Part shown: positions 33,888 through 41,141 of the stretch, in pieces
Position numbering within the stretch: the stretch's first letter is position 1
How the letters are laid out: each line of letters opens with the position of its first letter
Notes under the pieces: generated by a model
The model's database searches: none
What the model was told of the DNA's origin: nothing
The model's input: the letters and a program-made list of their open reading frames with translations, nothing else
Program-made: the position numbers and the translations under genes
DNA from: an uncultured Flavobacteriaceae bacterium
GTDB lineage: Bacteria; Bacteroidota; Bacteroidia; Flavobacteriales; Flavobacteriaceae
DNA: 41,141 bases
Assembly: GCA_913061125.1 (NCBI GenBank)
Contig: CAJXUB010000013.1
Coordinates: 1-41,141 of the forward strand
Reading direction: 5' to 3'

Positions 33888-36110
33888 ATGAGAACTTTAG
33901 TGTCTTTATTTCTAACCCTAAGTATAACACTACTGTACGGACAGTCCAATGACTCAAAGCCATTAGACTCAATCCAGGACCTGGACCGAGTATTCATCAA
34001 CACCAAAGTGATTTTTGGAAGCAAATACATCGCAAACAACCGATCGGGGTCGGCGTATTATTTGTCTGCTAAGGAAATTAAAAAATTTAATTACACGGAT
34101 GTCAATCGACTGCTAAGAACAGTTCCTGGGGTGTCAATTTACGAAGAAGACGGTTTTGGCTTACGACCAAATATCAGCATGAGAGGCACCTCGCCTGAAC
34201 GAAGTGCAAAAATTTCCATTATGGAAGATGGAATTTTAATTGCTCCTGCGCCATACAGTGCTCCAGCGGCTTACTACTTCCCATCGATTGCTAGAATGTC
34301 GGCTGTAGAAATTTTAAAAGGAAGCAGCCAAATTCAGTACGGCCCATTTACCACCGGCGGTGCTCTTAATTTGGTGAGTACACCCATCCCTGACACATTT
34401 TCTGGCTCACTTCGATCTAGTTTTGGAAGTTTTAACACCCATCAAACTCATGTTAAAATTGGAGATTCAAAATCGCAATTTGGATATGTATTGGACTATT
34501 TAAAACATGATTCTGATGGTTTTAAACATTTGATGGACGATAACAACACCGGATTTGACAAAAACGACTTTGTTGGAAAAGTTCAATTCCGCAGCAGCGA
34601 AAGTGCCAAATACAACCAGGCATTAACCTTGAAGTTTCAATATTCGGATGAAGTCTCTAATGAAACCTACCTGGGTTTAACAACTGCTGATTTTGCAGAA
34701 AATCCTTTTAGCCGCTATGCTGCTTCTTCATTTGATCAAATGACAAACAAACATCAGCAATTTATGGCCACGCACGAAATTGGATTTTCAAATTTTTTGA
34801 ACATTACAACAAGCGGTTATTACAATAAATTTTCTAGAAATTGGTACAAGCTAAACGATGTTATTTATGACGGCGATAAGGTTAAAATTTCTAAAATCTT
34901 AGACGACCCTGAAACATACACCTCCTATCTTGATATCATAAGAGGAACTTCCAATTCTGACGACGATGCGCTTGTTGTTAAAGCCAACAATCGAAAATAC
35001 ATTTCCAAAGGAATTCAAACAAAGTTTGATTTTCATTGGAACACGAAAGACCTGTTTCACGATTTAGAAATTGGGTTGCGTTATCACTATGACGAAGAGG
35101 ATCGTTTTCAATGGAAAGACGGATACAGCATGATGAATGGCTCTATGAATTTGACCTCCAACGGGGCTCCCGGATCGGATGCCAATCGAATTAGCAGTGC
35201 CAGAGCCTTTGCCGGTTCTATATTGTACAAATTGACGTACAACAATTGGACCTTTACGCCTGGAATACGATATGAAGATATCAGTCTTCAAAGCGAAAAT
35301 TTCGGTACAGCCGACCCGGACAGAAACGGAACCGACTTATCCACACGTGAAAATACGGTTTCTGTTGTTATCCCTGGAATTGGTGTAAACTACAAGCTCA
35401 ACAACTTAACGTCGATTTTTGCTGGAATTCACAAAGGATTTTCACCTCCGGGAAATCAAGAAGATCAAAACCCAGAGGAAAGCATCAATTATGAAATTGG
35501 AACACGATTTAATTATAAAGGACTTCGAAGCGAGGTGGTTGCTTTTTACAACGACTACAGCAACCTTTTGGGTAGCGATTTAGCCGCAACTGGGGGCACT
35601 GGGTCATTGGATCAATTTAATGCTGGAGAAGTAAGTGTTAAAGGTATTGAACTGTTGTTGAATTATGATTTGTTGAGTCAAAACTCAAAATTTGCGATGC
35701 CCATTTCGTTTGGATATACTCTAACCGATGCTAGATTTGAAAACAGTTTTGGAAGCGACGAAGATTTGTGGGGTGAGGTTGAAACAGGTGATAACCTACC
35801 ATACATTGCCAAACATCAATTCAATATCGCTGTATCGCTGGAGCACAACGCTTTTGAACTCCATTTGAACGGACGTCAAAATGGTGCTTTCAGAACCGAA
35901 GCTGGAACCCATAGCATTACGGCTACCAATGGTATCACTTCAAACTTTATCCTTGACTTTTCTGGAAAATATCATCTGAACAATCGCTTGAGCGTGACTG
36001 GAACAGTGTTGAATCTTCTAGACAAAACTTATGCAGTCGCCAAAGTCCCAGCGGGTCTTCGACCTGGCCACCCGTTCGGAATTTATGGTGGTATCGAGTT
36101 TAGATTTTAA
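33888..36110 (+). CDS. TonB-dependent outer-membrane receptor (FecA-like)
   Basis: A 740-residue receptor with a signal peptide (MRTLVSLFLTLSITLLYGQ), a plug domain (about 35-165) and a 22-strand barrel ending in Phe (GIYGGIEFRF). The plug has LLRTVPGVSIYEEDGFGLRPNISMRG (in pieces), MEDGILIAPAPYSAPAAYYFP and EILKGSSQIQYGPFTTGGALNLVS, the wording of FecA-type ferric citrate receptors. It lacks both the carboxypeptidase-like N-domain of SusC proteins and the FecA signalling extension. No FecR/sigma pair or SusD gene is adjacent. An iron-chelate substrate is likely but not proven. Its stop overlaps the HMG-CoA lyase stop by 4 nt. Confidence 0.9.
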   Translation: MRTLVSLFLTLSITLLYGQSNDSKPLDSIQDLDRVFINTKVIFGSKYIANNRSGSAYYLSAKEIKKFNYTDVNRLLRTVPGVSIYEEDGFGLRPNISMRGTSPERSAKISIMEDGILIAPAPYSAPAAYYFPSIARMSAVEILKGSSQIQYGPFTTGGALNLVSTPIPDTFSGSLRSSFGSFNTHQTHVKIGDSKSQFGYVLDYLKHDSDGFKHLMDDNNTGFDKNDFVGKVQFRSSESAKYNQALTLKFQYSDEVSNETYLGLTTADFAENPFSRYAASSFDQMTNKHQQFMATHEIGFSNFLNITTSGYYNKFSRNWYKLNDVIYDGDKVKISKILDDPETYTSYLDIIRGTSNSDDDALVVKANNRKYISKGIQTKFDFHWNTKDLFHDLEIGLRYHYDEEDRFQWKDGYSMMNGSMNLTSNGAPGSDANRISSARAFAGSILYKLTYNNWTFTPGIRYEDISLQSENFGTADPDRNGTDLSTRENTVSVVIPGIGVNYKLNNLTSIFAGIHKGFSPPGNQEDQNPEESINYEIGTRFNYKGLRSEVVAFYNDYSNLLGSDLAATGGTGSLDQFNAGEVSVKGIELLLNYDLLSQNSKFAMPISFGYTLTDARFENSFGSDEDLWGEVETGDNLPYIAKHQFNIAVSLEHNAFELHLNGRQNGAFRTEAGTHSITATNGITSNFILDFSGKYHLNNRLSVTGTVLNLLDKTYAVAKVPAGLRPGHPFGIYGGIEFRF

Positions 36111-36973
36111 CGGTATGCTTTAAATACCTTAGAAGCCTCATTGTGCGCGCTTTCAAACGCGTGTACATTGAGGTTTGTTTTTATTTTTTGTGCCGTAAAA
36201 TAGGACAGCATTTTTTCAGTTGGCATATTGCCTGTCAATTTATCCTTTGCCATCGGGCATCCGCCAAACCCTTGGATGGCCCCATCGAATCGCGTACAAC
36301 CTGATGTGTAGGCCGCATCAACTTTATTGTACCAGGCCGAGGGATGGGTGTGTAAATGGGCCCCAAATTCAATTTCTGGATAGGCAGGAATTAAATTTGA
36401 AAAAAGATAGGATATGGTTTCTGGAGTGGATGAGCCAACCGTATCACTCAGTGATAAAATTTTTACCCCCATGTTGTGCAATCGCTCGGTCCATTCTCGT
36501 ACCACATTCACGTCCCAAGGGTCGCCATAGGGATTGCCAAAGGCCATTGACAGATACACCACAAGTTGTTTGTTATGGGTCTTAGAAATTTCTAAAATAT
36601 GATGCAATTCTTGTTCAGATTCTGAGATGGTTTTGTGGGTGTTTCGCATTTGAAAATTTTCTGAAATTGAAAACGGAAAACCTAAATAATCAATTTCATT
36701 GAATGCTGCAGCAGATTGAGCCCCTCGAAGGTTAGCGACAATGGCCAACAGTTTACTGGTCGTTTGACTTAAATCGAGATTGGAAAGGACTTCGGCAGTA
36801 TCTCTCATCTGTGGAATTGCTTTTGGTGATACAAAACTTCCGAAATCGAGGGTGTCAAAACCAACATTTAAAAGGGATTGTAGGTATTTTACCTTTTTTG
36901 CAGTTGGTATAAAGGTTTTGATGCCTTGCATGGCATCCCGAGGACATTCAATTATTTTTACATTTTTTGACAT
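36107..36973 (-). CDS. hydroxymethylglutaryl-CoA lyase
   Basis: Cleaves HMG-CoA to acetyl-CoA and acetoacetate, the last step of leucine breakdown. The 288 residues form a DRE-TIM-like barrel: the opening IIECPRDAMQG keeps the Arg-Asp pair of the family, SLSDTVGSSTPE follows, the metal ligands are in FGAHLHTHPSAW, and RFDGAIQGFGGCPMAKDK holds the catalytic Cys loop. No other leucine-degradation gene is in the window. It is convergent with the receptor gene (stops share TTAA). Confidence 0.93.
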   Translation of the reverse strand: MSKNVKIIECPRDAMQGIKTFIPTAKKVKYLQSLLNVGFDTLDFGSFVSPKAIPQMRDTAEVLSNLDLSQTTSKLLAIVANLRGAQSAAAFNEIDYLGFPFSISENFQMRNTHKTISESEQELHHILEISKTHNKQLVVYLSMAFGNPYGDPWDVNVVREWTERLHNMGVKILSLSDTVGSSTPETISYLFSNLIPAYPEIEFGAHLHTHPSAWYNKVDAAYTSGCTRFDGAIQGFGGCPMAKDKLTGNMPTEKMLSYFTAQKIKTNLNVHAFESAHNEASKVFKAYR

Positions 36974-37026
36974 GGTGGTCTATAAAAGTAAAAAAATATC
37001 CCGGATTCAAGCTGTTGTTTCACGAA

Positions 37027-37995
37027 TTAATAATCGGGACATCCGAAACAATTGTCGTTGTTTAAGAAATCGTAAGAAATTGATAGTTCGTACACTCCTC
37101 CAGTCCGACCAATATCGGTTACATTAAAGTCATAGGAGTAACCAAAGCGAAACCCTTCCCAATCCATCCCTACAAATGCATTGATGGAAGTCAAAAAATG
37201 ACTGTTTGGATCCGTTTTAATTGGATTTGTGGCTGCTAAAAGTCCAAAAGCAAAGCGATCTATTTCGTATTTTGCACCGAGGTCAAATCGATTGTAGGCC
37301 CCCTGCATCATACCGTTGGCTAAAATAAAAAGTTTGCTGTTGCTTTGGTAGCCTCCGAGCGGGATGTATAAGGATCCATGAAGAGACATAAACATTTCAA
37401 GATTATCTTGACCTTCCATTTCCATGGAAATATTAGGTTTATTCAAATGTTTTACGGTAAATCCTACCCAAGAATTTTCGGAATTAAAAAGTACCGAAGC
37501 ACTAAAGTCTAAAAATCGTACGGAGTCGTTTAGATTAATTGGGTCAATACTATTTACGTTAATAATTCCGCTAAAAATATTGATTTGATCCTCTAAAACA
37601 AGATTTTGAAAACCAAAGTCTTTAGCGCCATATCCAACAGAGATGCTTGGCCGTACGTTCCATTCCTCTGAGATTGGAAATTGATAGGCATAATTTAAAT
37701 TAACTTGAGTAAAGTTGTATCGAGTGGTGGTTTCTTTATGATTTAAAACACTAATCCCAATCCCACTATTAACTTCCTCAAACCAGTTATCGACAAAAGC
37801 GAATTGCGTATTAATGCTAAAATTAAGACCTGGCCATTGAGTTCGATGAATAATACCAGCTCGTGTGGATTGTTTCGCTCCTGTAAAGCTAGAGCTCAGG
37901 GTTTCTGGAACCATAAAAAATTGGGTATGAATGGGATCTTGAGCCATTACCTTGATTTGACTTACCAATAAGATTAATATGATTATTCTTTTCAT
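37027..37995 (-). CDS. PorP/SprF-family type IX secretion membrane protein
   Basis: A 322-residue outer-membrane beta-barrel of the PorP/SprF family, with a signal peptide (MKRIIILILLVSQIKVMAQ) followed by DPIHTQFFMVPETLSSSFTGA, the family opening (D-P-x-x-S/T-Q-F/Y). The C-terminal half shows barrel strands and FRFGYSYDFNVTDIG, then GVYELSISYDFL at the end. SprF is needed in Flavobacterium johnsoniae for secretion of SprB, and paralogues are usually encoded next to their cargo. It lies 3 bp downstream of the SprB-repeat gene. Confidence 0.93.
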   Translation of the reverse strand: MKRIIILILLVSQIKVMAQDPIHTQFFMVPETLSSSFTGAKQSTRAGIIHRTQWPGLNFSINTQFAFVDNWFEEVNSGIGISVLNHKETTTRYNFTQVNLNYAYQFPISEEWNVRPSISVGYGAKDFGFQNLVLEDQINIFSGIINVNSIDPINLNDSVRFLDFSASVLFNSENSWVGFTVKHLNKPNISMEMEGQDNLEMFMSLHGSLYIPLGGYQSNSKLFILANGMMQGAYNRFDLGAKYEIDRFAFGLLAATNPIKTDPNSHFLTSINAFVGMDWEGFRFGYSYDFNVTDIGRTGGVYELSISYDFLNNDNCFGCPDY

Positions 37996-37998
37996 CTG

Positions 37999-40900
37999 TT
38001 ATTTTATAAGAGTTATTGGTCCGTTAATATCGATCACTTTCCCATTCCATGATTCGGCTTTAACCACTAAAATATAATTCCCGTTTTCTGCGGGTTTACC
38101 TTCGATTGTTCCGTCCCAACCATAGATATCGCCATCACTACTTTCAGAGTAAATCAGCGAACCCCATGTGTCGTAAATACTCATTTGAACAAATTCCATA
38201 CAATTAAATACAGGTCGTATGGTATCATTGATCGTATCTCCGTTAGGGGTAAACGCATTAGGCAAGATAATCTCATAGCCTTTTGTAATTACAATTTCTT
38301 TTATAATATCATAAGAACATCCGTATGGATAGTTAACGGTTTGGGTAATGTAATAGGTACCAGGAATGGTATATATATGTGTAGGATTTTCCTCGTTTGA
38401 TATAAATCCGTCACCAAAACTCCAATCAACACTAATGTAATCCCCAGATGCTAAGTTTGTAAATTGTATGGGATCATCAACACTAAAAATATTACAAGTG
38501 TTGTTTGTAAAAGAATCAAATGAAAAATCTGGATAACCTAACTCTGCCAGATCAACTTCAAATGTTGTTTGAAAGTCGCAACCAAGCGCGTCCACGACAT
38601 CAACAATCACCGTACCTTCTTGAGAAGTTGTCATGGTTTCTCCATTGGCTCCAGAGATCACGCCACTGGACCAAGTGATATCATATGGTGGAACCCCTCC
38701 AGAAACTTGAATGGTCGTTGTTTGGAATGCAATATGATTGTCACAGTCTGCATCAAATGAAATGGAAAGCTCGGATGAAATTTCATCGGGTCGTGTTACA
38801 ACAAATTCATCAATTGCCCTACATCCATTAAAGTCCGTAATGGTTACGGCATAATTTCCGGGTGGGATATTGATTAGGTCTTCAGTATCAGCGCCATTAC
38901 TCCATTCAAAGGTGTAAGGCGCCGTTCCGCCCACAACTTGTAAGTCAATTGAACCGCTATTGACAATGTCACAGTCCAAGGCATTTGTTACTACGCCAGA
39001 AGAGATAAGCTCTGCAGGTTCAACAATTACAAAATCTCTTTCTATGACGCAGGCAAAGCTTGAACTGTCAGAAATAGTAACTGAGTAAATTCCAGGGCTA
39101 AGATTAAATCGATCTTGGCCAGCTGTTGGATCATCATCCCATAAAACATTAATTGGCGCGATACCTCCTTGAATATTTAATTGGATATTTCCATCATTTT
39201 CTCCAAAACATGAGATGGAATTAACAACAGGTTGAATGTCGAACAAAGGTGCTGCTTCGATCTCTATGGTTACTTCTTCTACACAATTATTGTTATCTGT
39301 TACTGTTACAGTATAAAATCCAGGAGCTAAGTTGGTTTGAGTTGTTCCATTTCCAAAATTACTCCAAGTTATATTGTAATCTAAAACTCCTCCTTGGATA
39401 TCCAGAACGATTGATCCATCATTAGCATTGGTACAAGTTTCGTTTGTGGCGGTGTAATTAATAATTAAATCGTCCGGTTGGGTTAATTCAACTTCAAAAA
39501 CTTGCGGACAATTGTTCTGATCTATTACGGTCAGGTTATAAACCCCTGCTTCAAGTGCCTCAATGTCTTCATCAATTGATACAAATCCGTTAGGACCGAT
39601 CCAATTATAATTATAATCTGGGATACCCCCGTCAATACTAACGTCTATACTTCCTGTAAAATCGCCGTGACATAAGATATCGACCTTGGATTCTAATGTT
39701 ACAATTATAGGATCGGGTTGAGTGATTTGGAATACTTCAGATTCAAAACAACCGTTTGAATCTTCAACAAGTACAACATATTCGCCTGGCCCAAGATTCT
39801 CTATATCTTCAATATCGTCAAATTGCTGACCTCCACTTCCATCGGGATCGTAAGTCCAATAATAGGTGTAATCTCCAGACCCACCTTGTGGAGTAATGCT
39901 TATAGAGCCTGTTAAATCGCCGTGACATAAAATATCAACTTCAGAATCAACAATGATGACGATATCATCTGGCTCAGTAATTTCATAGGTTTCTGTGTAG
40001 GAACAACCAACTGCATCGGTTACTGTAACCTCATAGGTACCAGGCCCAAGATCTTGTAAACTTGTATCTGTTGATGTTGCATTAAGTGTGTATGGCGTGT
40101 TGTTTAAAGTCCACTGGTAAGTGTACTGATCACTATTTGATGGACCACCACCGCCAGTTGTGACTATGTCAATAGTACCGTCTGATGCCCCAAAACAACT
40201 GATGTTAAAACCATTGAACTCACTAATGGTTTCTGTAATATCTATTCCTTGATCTGGCTGAAGAATAACTACACCCAAAAGCTCAGTTGAACATCCATTT
40301 TGATCGGTTACAAAAACATCATAATTCCCAGCAAATAATTCATCGTATATAACATTTAAATCAGTGGTCAATAAACTTTGATTGATTGTGTTTCCTAAAT
40401 AATCGGTACCTACAAGTAAATAATCATATGGTCCGACAGTTTCAACAATACTGACTTCAAATTCGCCAGAATTTTCTCCATAACACAATACATCAACGTG
40501 AGATGAAGTTACTTCATTAATTAAAAATTCGTCTGGCTGAGAAATTATAAAAGTCTCGGTAATTGGACAACTGTTTGTATCAATTACAGTCACAGTGTAA
40601 GTTCCTGCAATAAGATCTGTCAAGTTCTGATTCGTTTCTTGACCAGATGGAACTATACCACCATCAGTAGCAGTCCAATTGAAATCAAAATTATTTGTTC
40701 CTCCACTAATTGTTGTCGTTATAAAACCATCGTTTTGACCAAAGCAGCTAACTCCAAAACCATTGTAATCCGAAATTACTCCAGAAAGGGTTAATCCGGT
40801 TGGCTCAGTAATTTCGTAAGTTTCTGTGTAAGTACAACCAACATCGTCCGTTACTGTGACCTCGTAAACTCCAGGCCCAAGATCTTGTAAACTTGTATCT

Positions 40901-41141
40901 GTTGATGTTGCATTAAGTGTGTATGGCGTGTTGTTTAAAGTCCACTGGTAAGTGTACTGATCACTATTTGATGGACCACCACCGCCAGTTGTGACTATAT
41001 CTATAGTACCATCTGATGCCCCAAAACAACTGATGTTAAAACCATTAAATTGACTGATGGTTTCAGTAACATCTATAGGAGCATCGGGCTGTAAAATCGT
41101 GATGTCTATATCTACAACGGTACCATTGGCATCAGTGGCCG
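37999..41141 (-). CDS. SprB-repeat adhesin with gliding-type C-terminal domain, 5' end outside window
   Basis: The frame stays open to the right edge, so over 1,040 residues are visible and the N-terminus is missing. Going toward the C-terminus there are about ten SprB-type repeats of roughly 80-95 residues, each with a Cys motif (SCFGASDGTI, DILCHGDLTGSI, ETCTNANDGSI) and a GG-x-PY-x-W segment. A PKD-like domain follows (VDWSFGDG...NPTHIYTIPGTY). Last is a type B sorting domain of about 85 residues (LPNAFTPNGDTINDTI to NGNYILVV). Such proteins are exported by the type IX system and attached to the surface, with SprB acting as a mobile gliding adhesin. The PorP/SprF gene follows. Confidence 0.92.
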   Translation of the reverse strand, partial: ATDANGTVVDIDITILQPDAPIDVTETISQFNGFNISCFGASDGTIDIVTTGGGGPSNSDQYTYQWTLNNTPYTLNATSTDTSLQDLGPGVYEVTVTDDVGCTYTETYEITEPTGLTLSGVISDYNGFGVSCFGQNDGFITTTISGGTNNFDFNWTATDGGIVPSGQETNQNLTDLIAGTYTVTVIDTNSCPITETFIISQPDEFLINEVTSSHVDVLCYGENSGEFEVSIVETVGPYDYLLVGTDYLGNTINQSLLTTDLNVIYDELFAGNYDVFVTDQNGCSTELLGVVILQPDQGIDITETISEFNGFNISCFGASDGTIDIVTTGGGGPSNSDQYTYQWTLNNTPYTLNATSTDTSLQDLGPGTYEVTVTDAVGCSYTETYEITEPDDIVIIVDSEVDILCHGDLTGSISITPQGGSGDYTYYWTYDPDGSGGQQFDDIEDIENLGPGEYVVLVEDSNGCFESEVFQITQPDPIIVTLESKVDILCHGDFTGSIDVSIDGGIPDYNYNWIGPNGFVSIDEDIEALEAGVYNLTVIDQNNCPQVFEVELTQPDDLIINYTATNETCTNANDGSIVLDIQGGVLDYNITWSNFGNGTTQTNLAPGFYTVTVTDNNNCVEEVTIEIEAAPLFDIQPVVNSISCFGENDGNIQLNIQGGIAPINVLWDDDPTAGQDRFNLSPGIYSVTISDSSSFACVIERDFVIVEPAELISSGVVTNALDCDIVNSGSIDLQVVGGTAPYTFEWSNGADTEDLINIPPGNYAVTITDFNGCRAIDEFVVTRPDEISSELSISFDADCDNHIAFQTTTIQVSGGVPPYDITWSSGVISGANGETMTTSQEGTVIVDVVDALGCDFQTTFEVDLAELGYPDFSFDSFTNNTCNIFSVDDPIQFTNLASGDYISVDWSFGDGFISNEENPTHIYTIPGTYYITQTVNYPYGCSYDIIKEIVITKGYEIILPNAFTPNGDTINDTIRPVFNCMEFVQMSIYDTWGSLIYSESSDGDIYGWDGTIEGKPAENGNYILVVKAESWNGKVIDINGPITLIK
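40040..40167. repeat. 128-bp exact duplication, copy 1, inside the SprB-repeat gene
   Basis: This 128-bp stretch is identical to 40871-40998, 831 bp away (exactly 277 codons, so in frame). The flanks on the right remain very similar for about another 70 bp, with scattered changes. It encodes one SprB repeat and part of the next linker. Confidence 0.95.
40871..40998. repeat. 128-bp exact duplication, copy 2, inside the SprB-repeat gene
   Basis: Identical to 40040-40167, in the same orientation and reading frame. The other SprB repeats in this gene are far more diverged in DNA, so this pair reflects a recent duplication or gene conversion. Confidence 0.95.

Noticed and set aside
38185-38400. 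Small plus-strand frame antisense to the SprB-repeat gene
   Set aside because: Falls in the PKD and sorting-domain coding region; no independent support.

Overview
The window is chromosomal DNA from a member of the Flavobacteriaceae (phylum Bacteroidetes/Bacteroidota). The evidence is: Bacteroidetes-type promoters (TTTG or TTG, about 20 bp, then TAnnTTTG) in front of many genes; no consistent Shine-Dalgarno sequences; an infC gene with a non-AUG start; type IX secretion and gliding-type proteins (PorP/SprF, SprB repeats, gliding-type C-terminal domain); a FecA-like TonB-dependent receptor; and a flavobacterial zeaxanthin gene cluster. Most of the window is ordinary core genome. I see no insertion sequence, prophage, CRISPR array or toxin island. 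|| Region 1-8.3 kb: the 5' tip of a leftward 16S rRNA gene with two tandem, sequence-related promoters. A rightward thrS-infC-rpmI-rplT translation operon diverges from it and ends at a clear terminator. Leftward genes follow: a small operon of cupin, group III truncated hemoglobin and DUF4197 lipoprotein, then dnaB coupled to a secreted protein of unclear function. || Region 8.3-15 kb: leftward accA, and an operon of an LTA-synthase-like membrane sulfatase, a membrane-anchored tyrosine/dual-specificity-phosphatase-like protein, tgt, an LptF/LptG permease and an EamA transporter. || Region 15-19.9 kb: a split transketolase (two genes), a calcium-motif FKBP lipoprotein, an S4 RNA-binding protein, a PyrR-like phosphoribosyltransferase, shikimate kinase, tRNA-Lys(TTT) and tRNA-Leu(GAG). 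|| Region 19.9-24.3 kb: a MerR-HTH plus cobalamin-binding regulator of the CarH/LitR type, followed in the same direction by crtI, crtB, crtZ and a fused CrtYcd lycopene cyclase. Together these would turn GGPP into zeaxanthin, probably under light and B12 control. A decayed spondin-domain gene fragment follows (24.37-24.64 kb). || Region 24.6-33.8 kb: leftward aconitase; a four-gene envelope operon of three SurA/PpiC-like proteins and a MoxR ATPase; and guaB. || Region 33.8-41.1 kb: a FecA-like receptor, HMG-CoA lyase (convergent), then PorP/SprF paired with a large SprB-repeat adhesin that runs off the right edge. The adhesin carries a 128-bp exact internal duplication. || The most interesting points are the CarH-like regulator, which keeps Wx9EH and ExHxxG but has Gln right after the Trp, together with the inverted repeat around the crtI start; the Tgt whose three zinc-site cysteines are replaced; the spondin pseudogene; the tandem rrn promoters; and the recent duplication in the SprB-type protein. 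I did not find a clearly undescribed multi-gene system.
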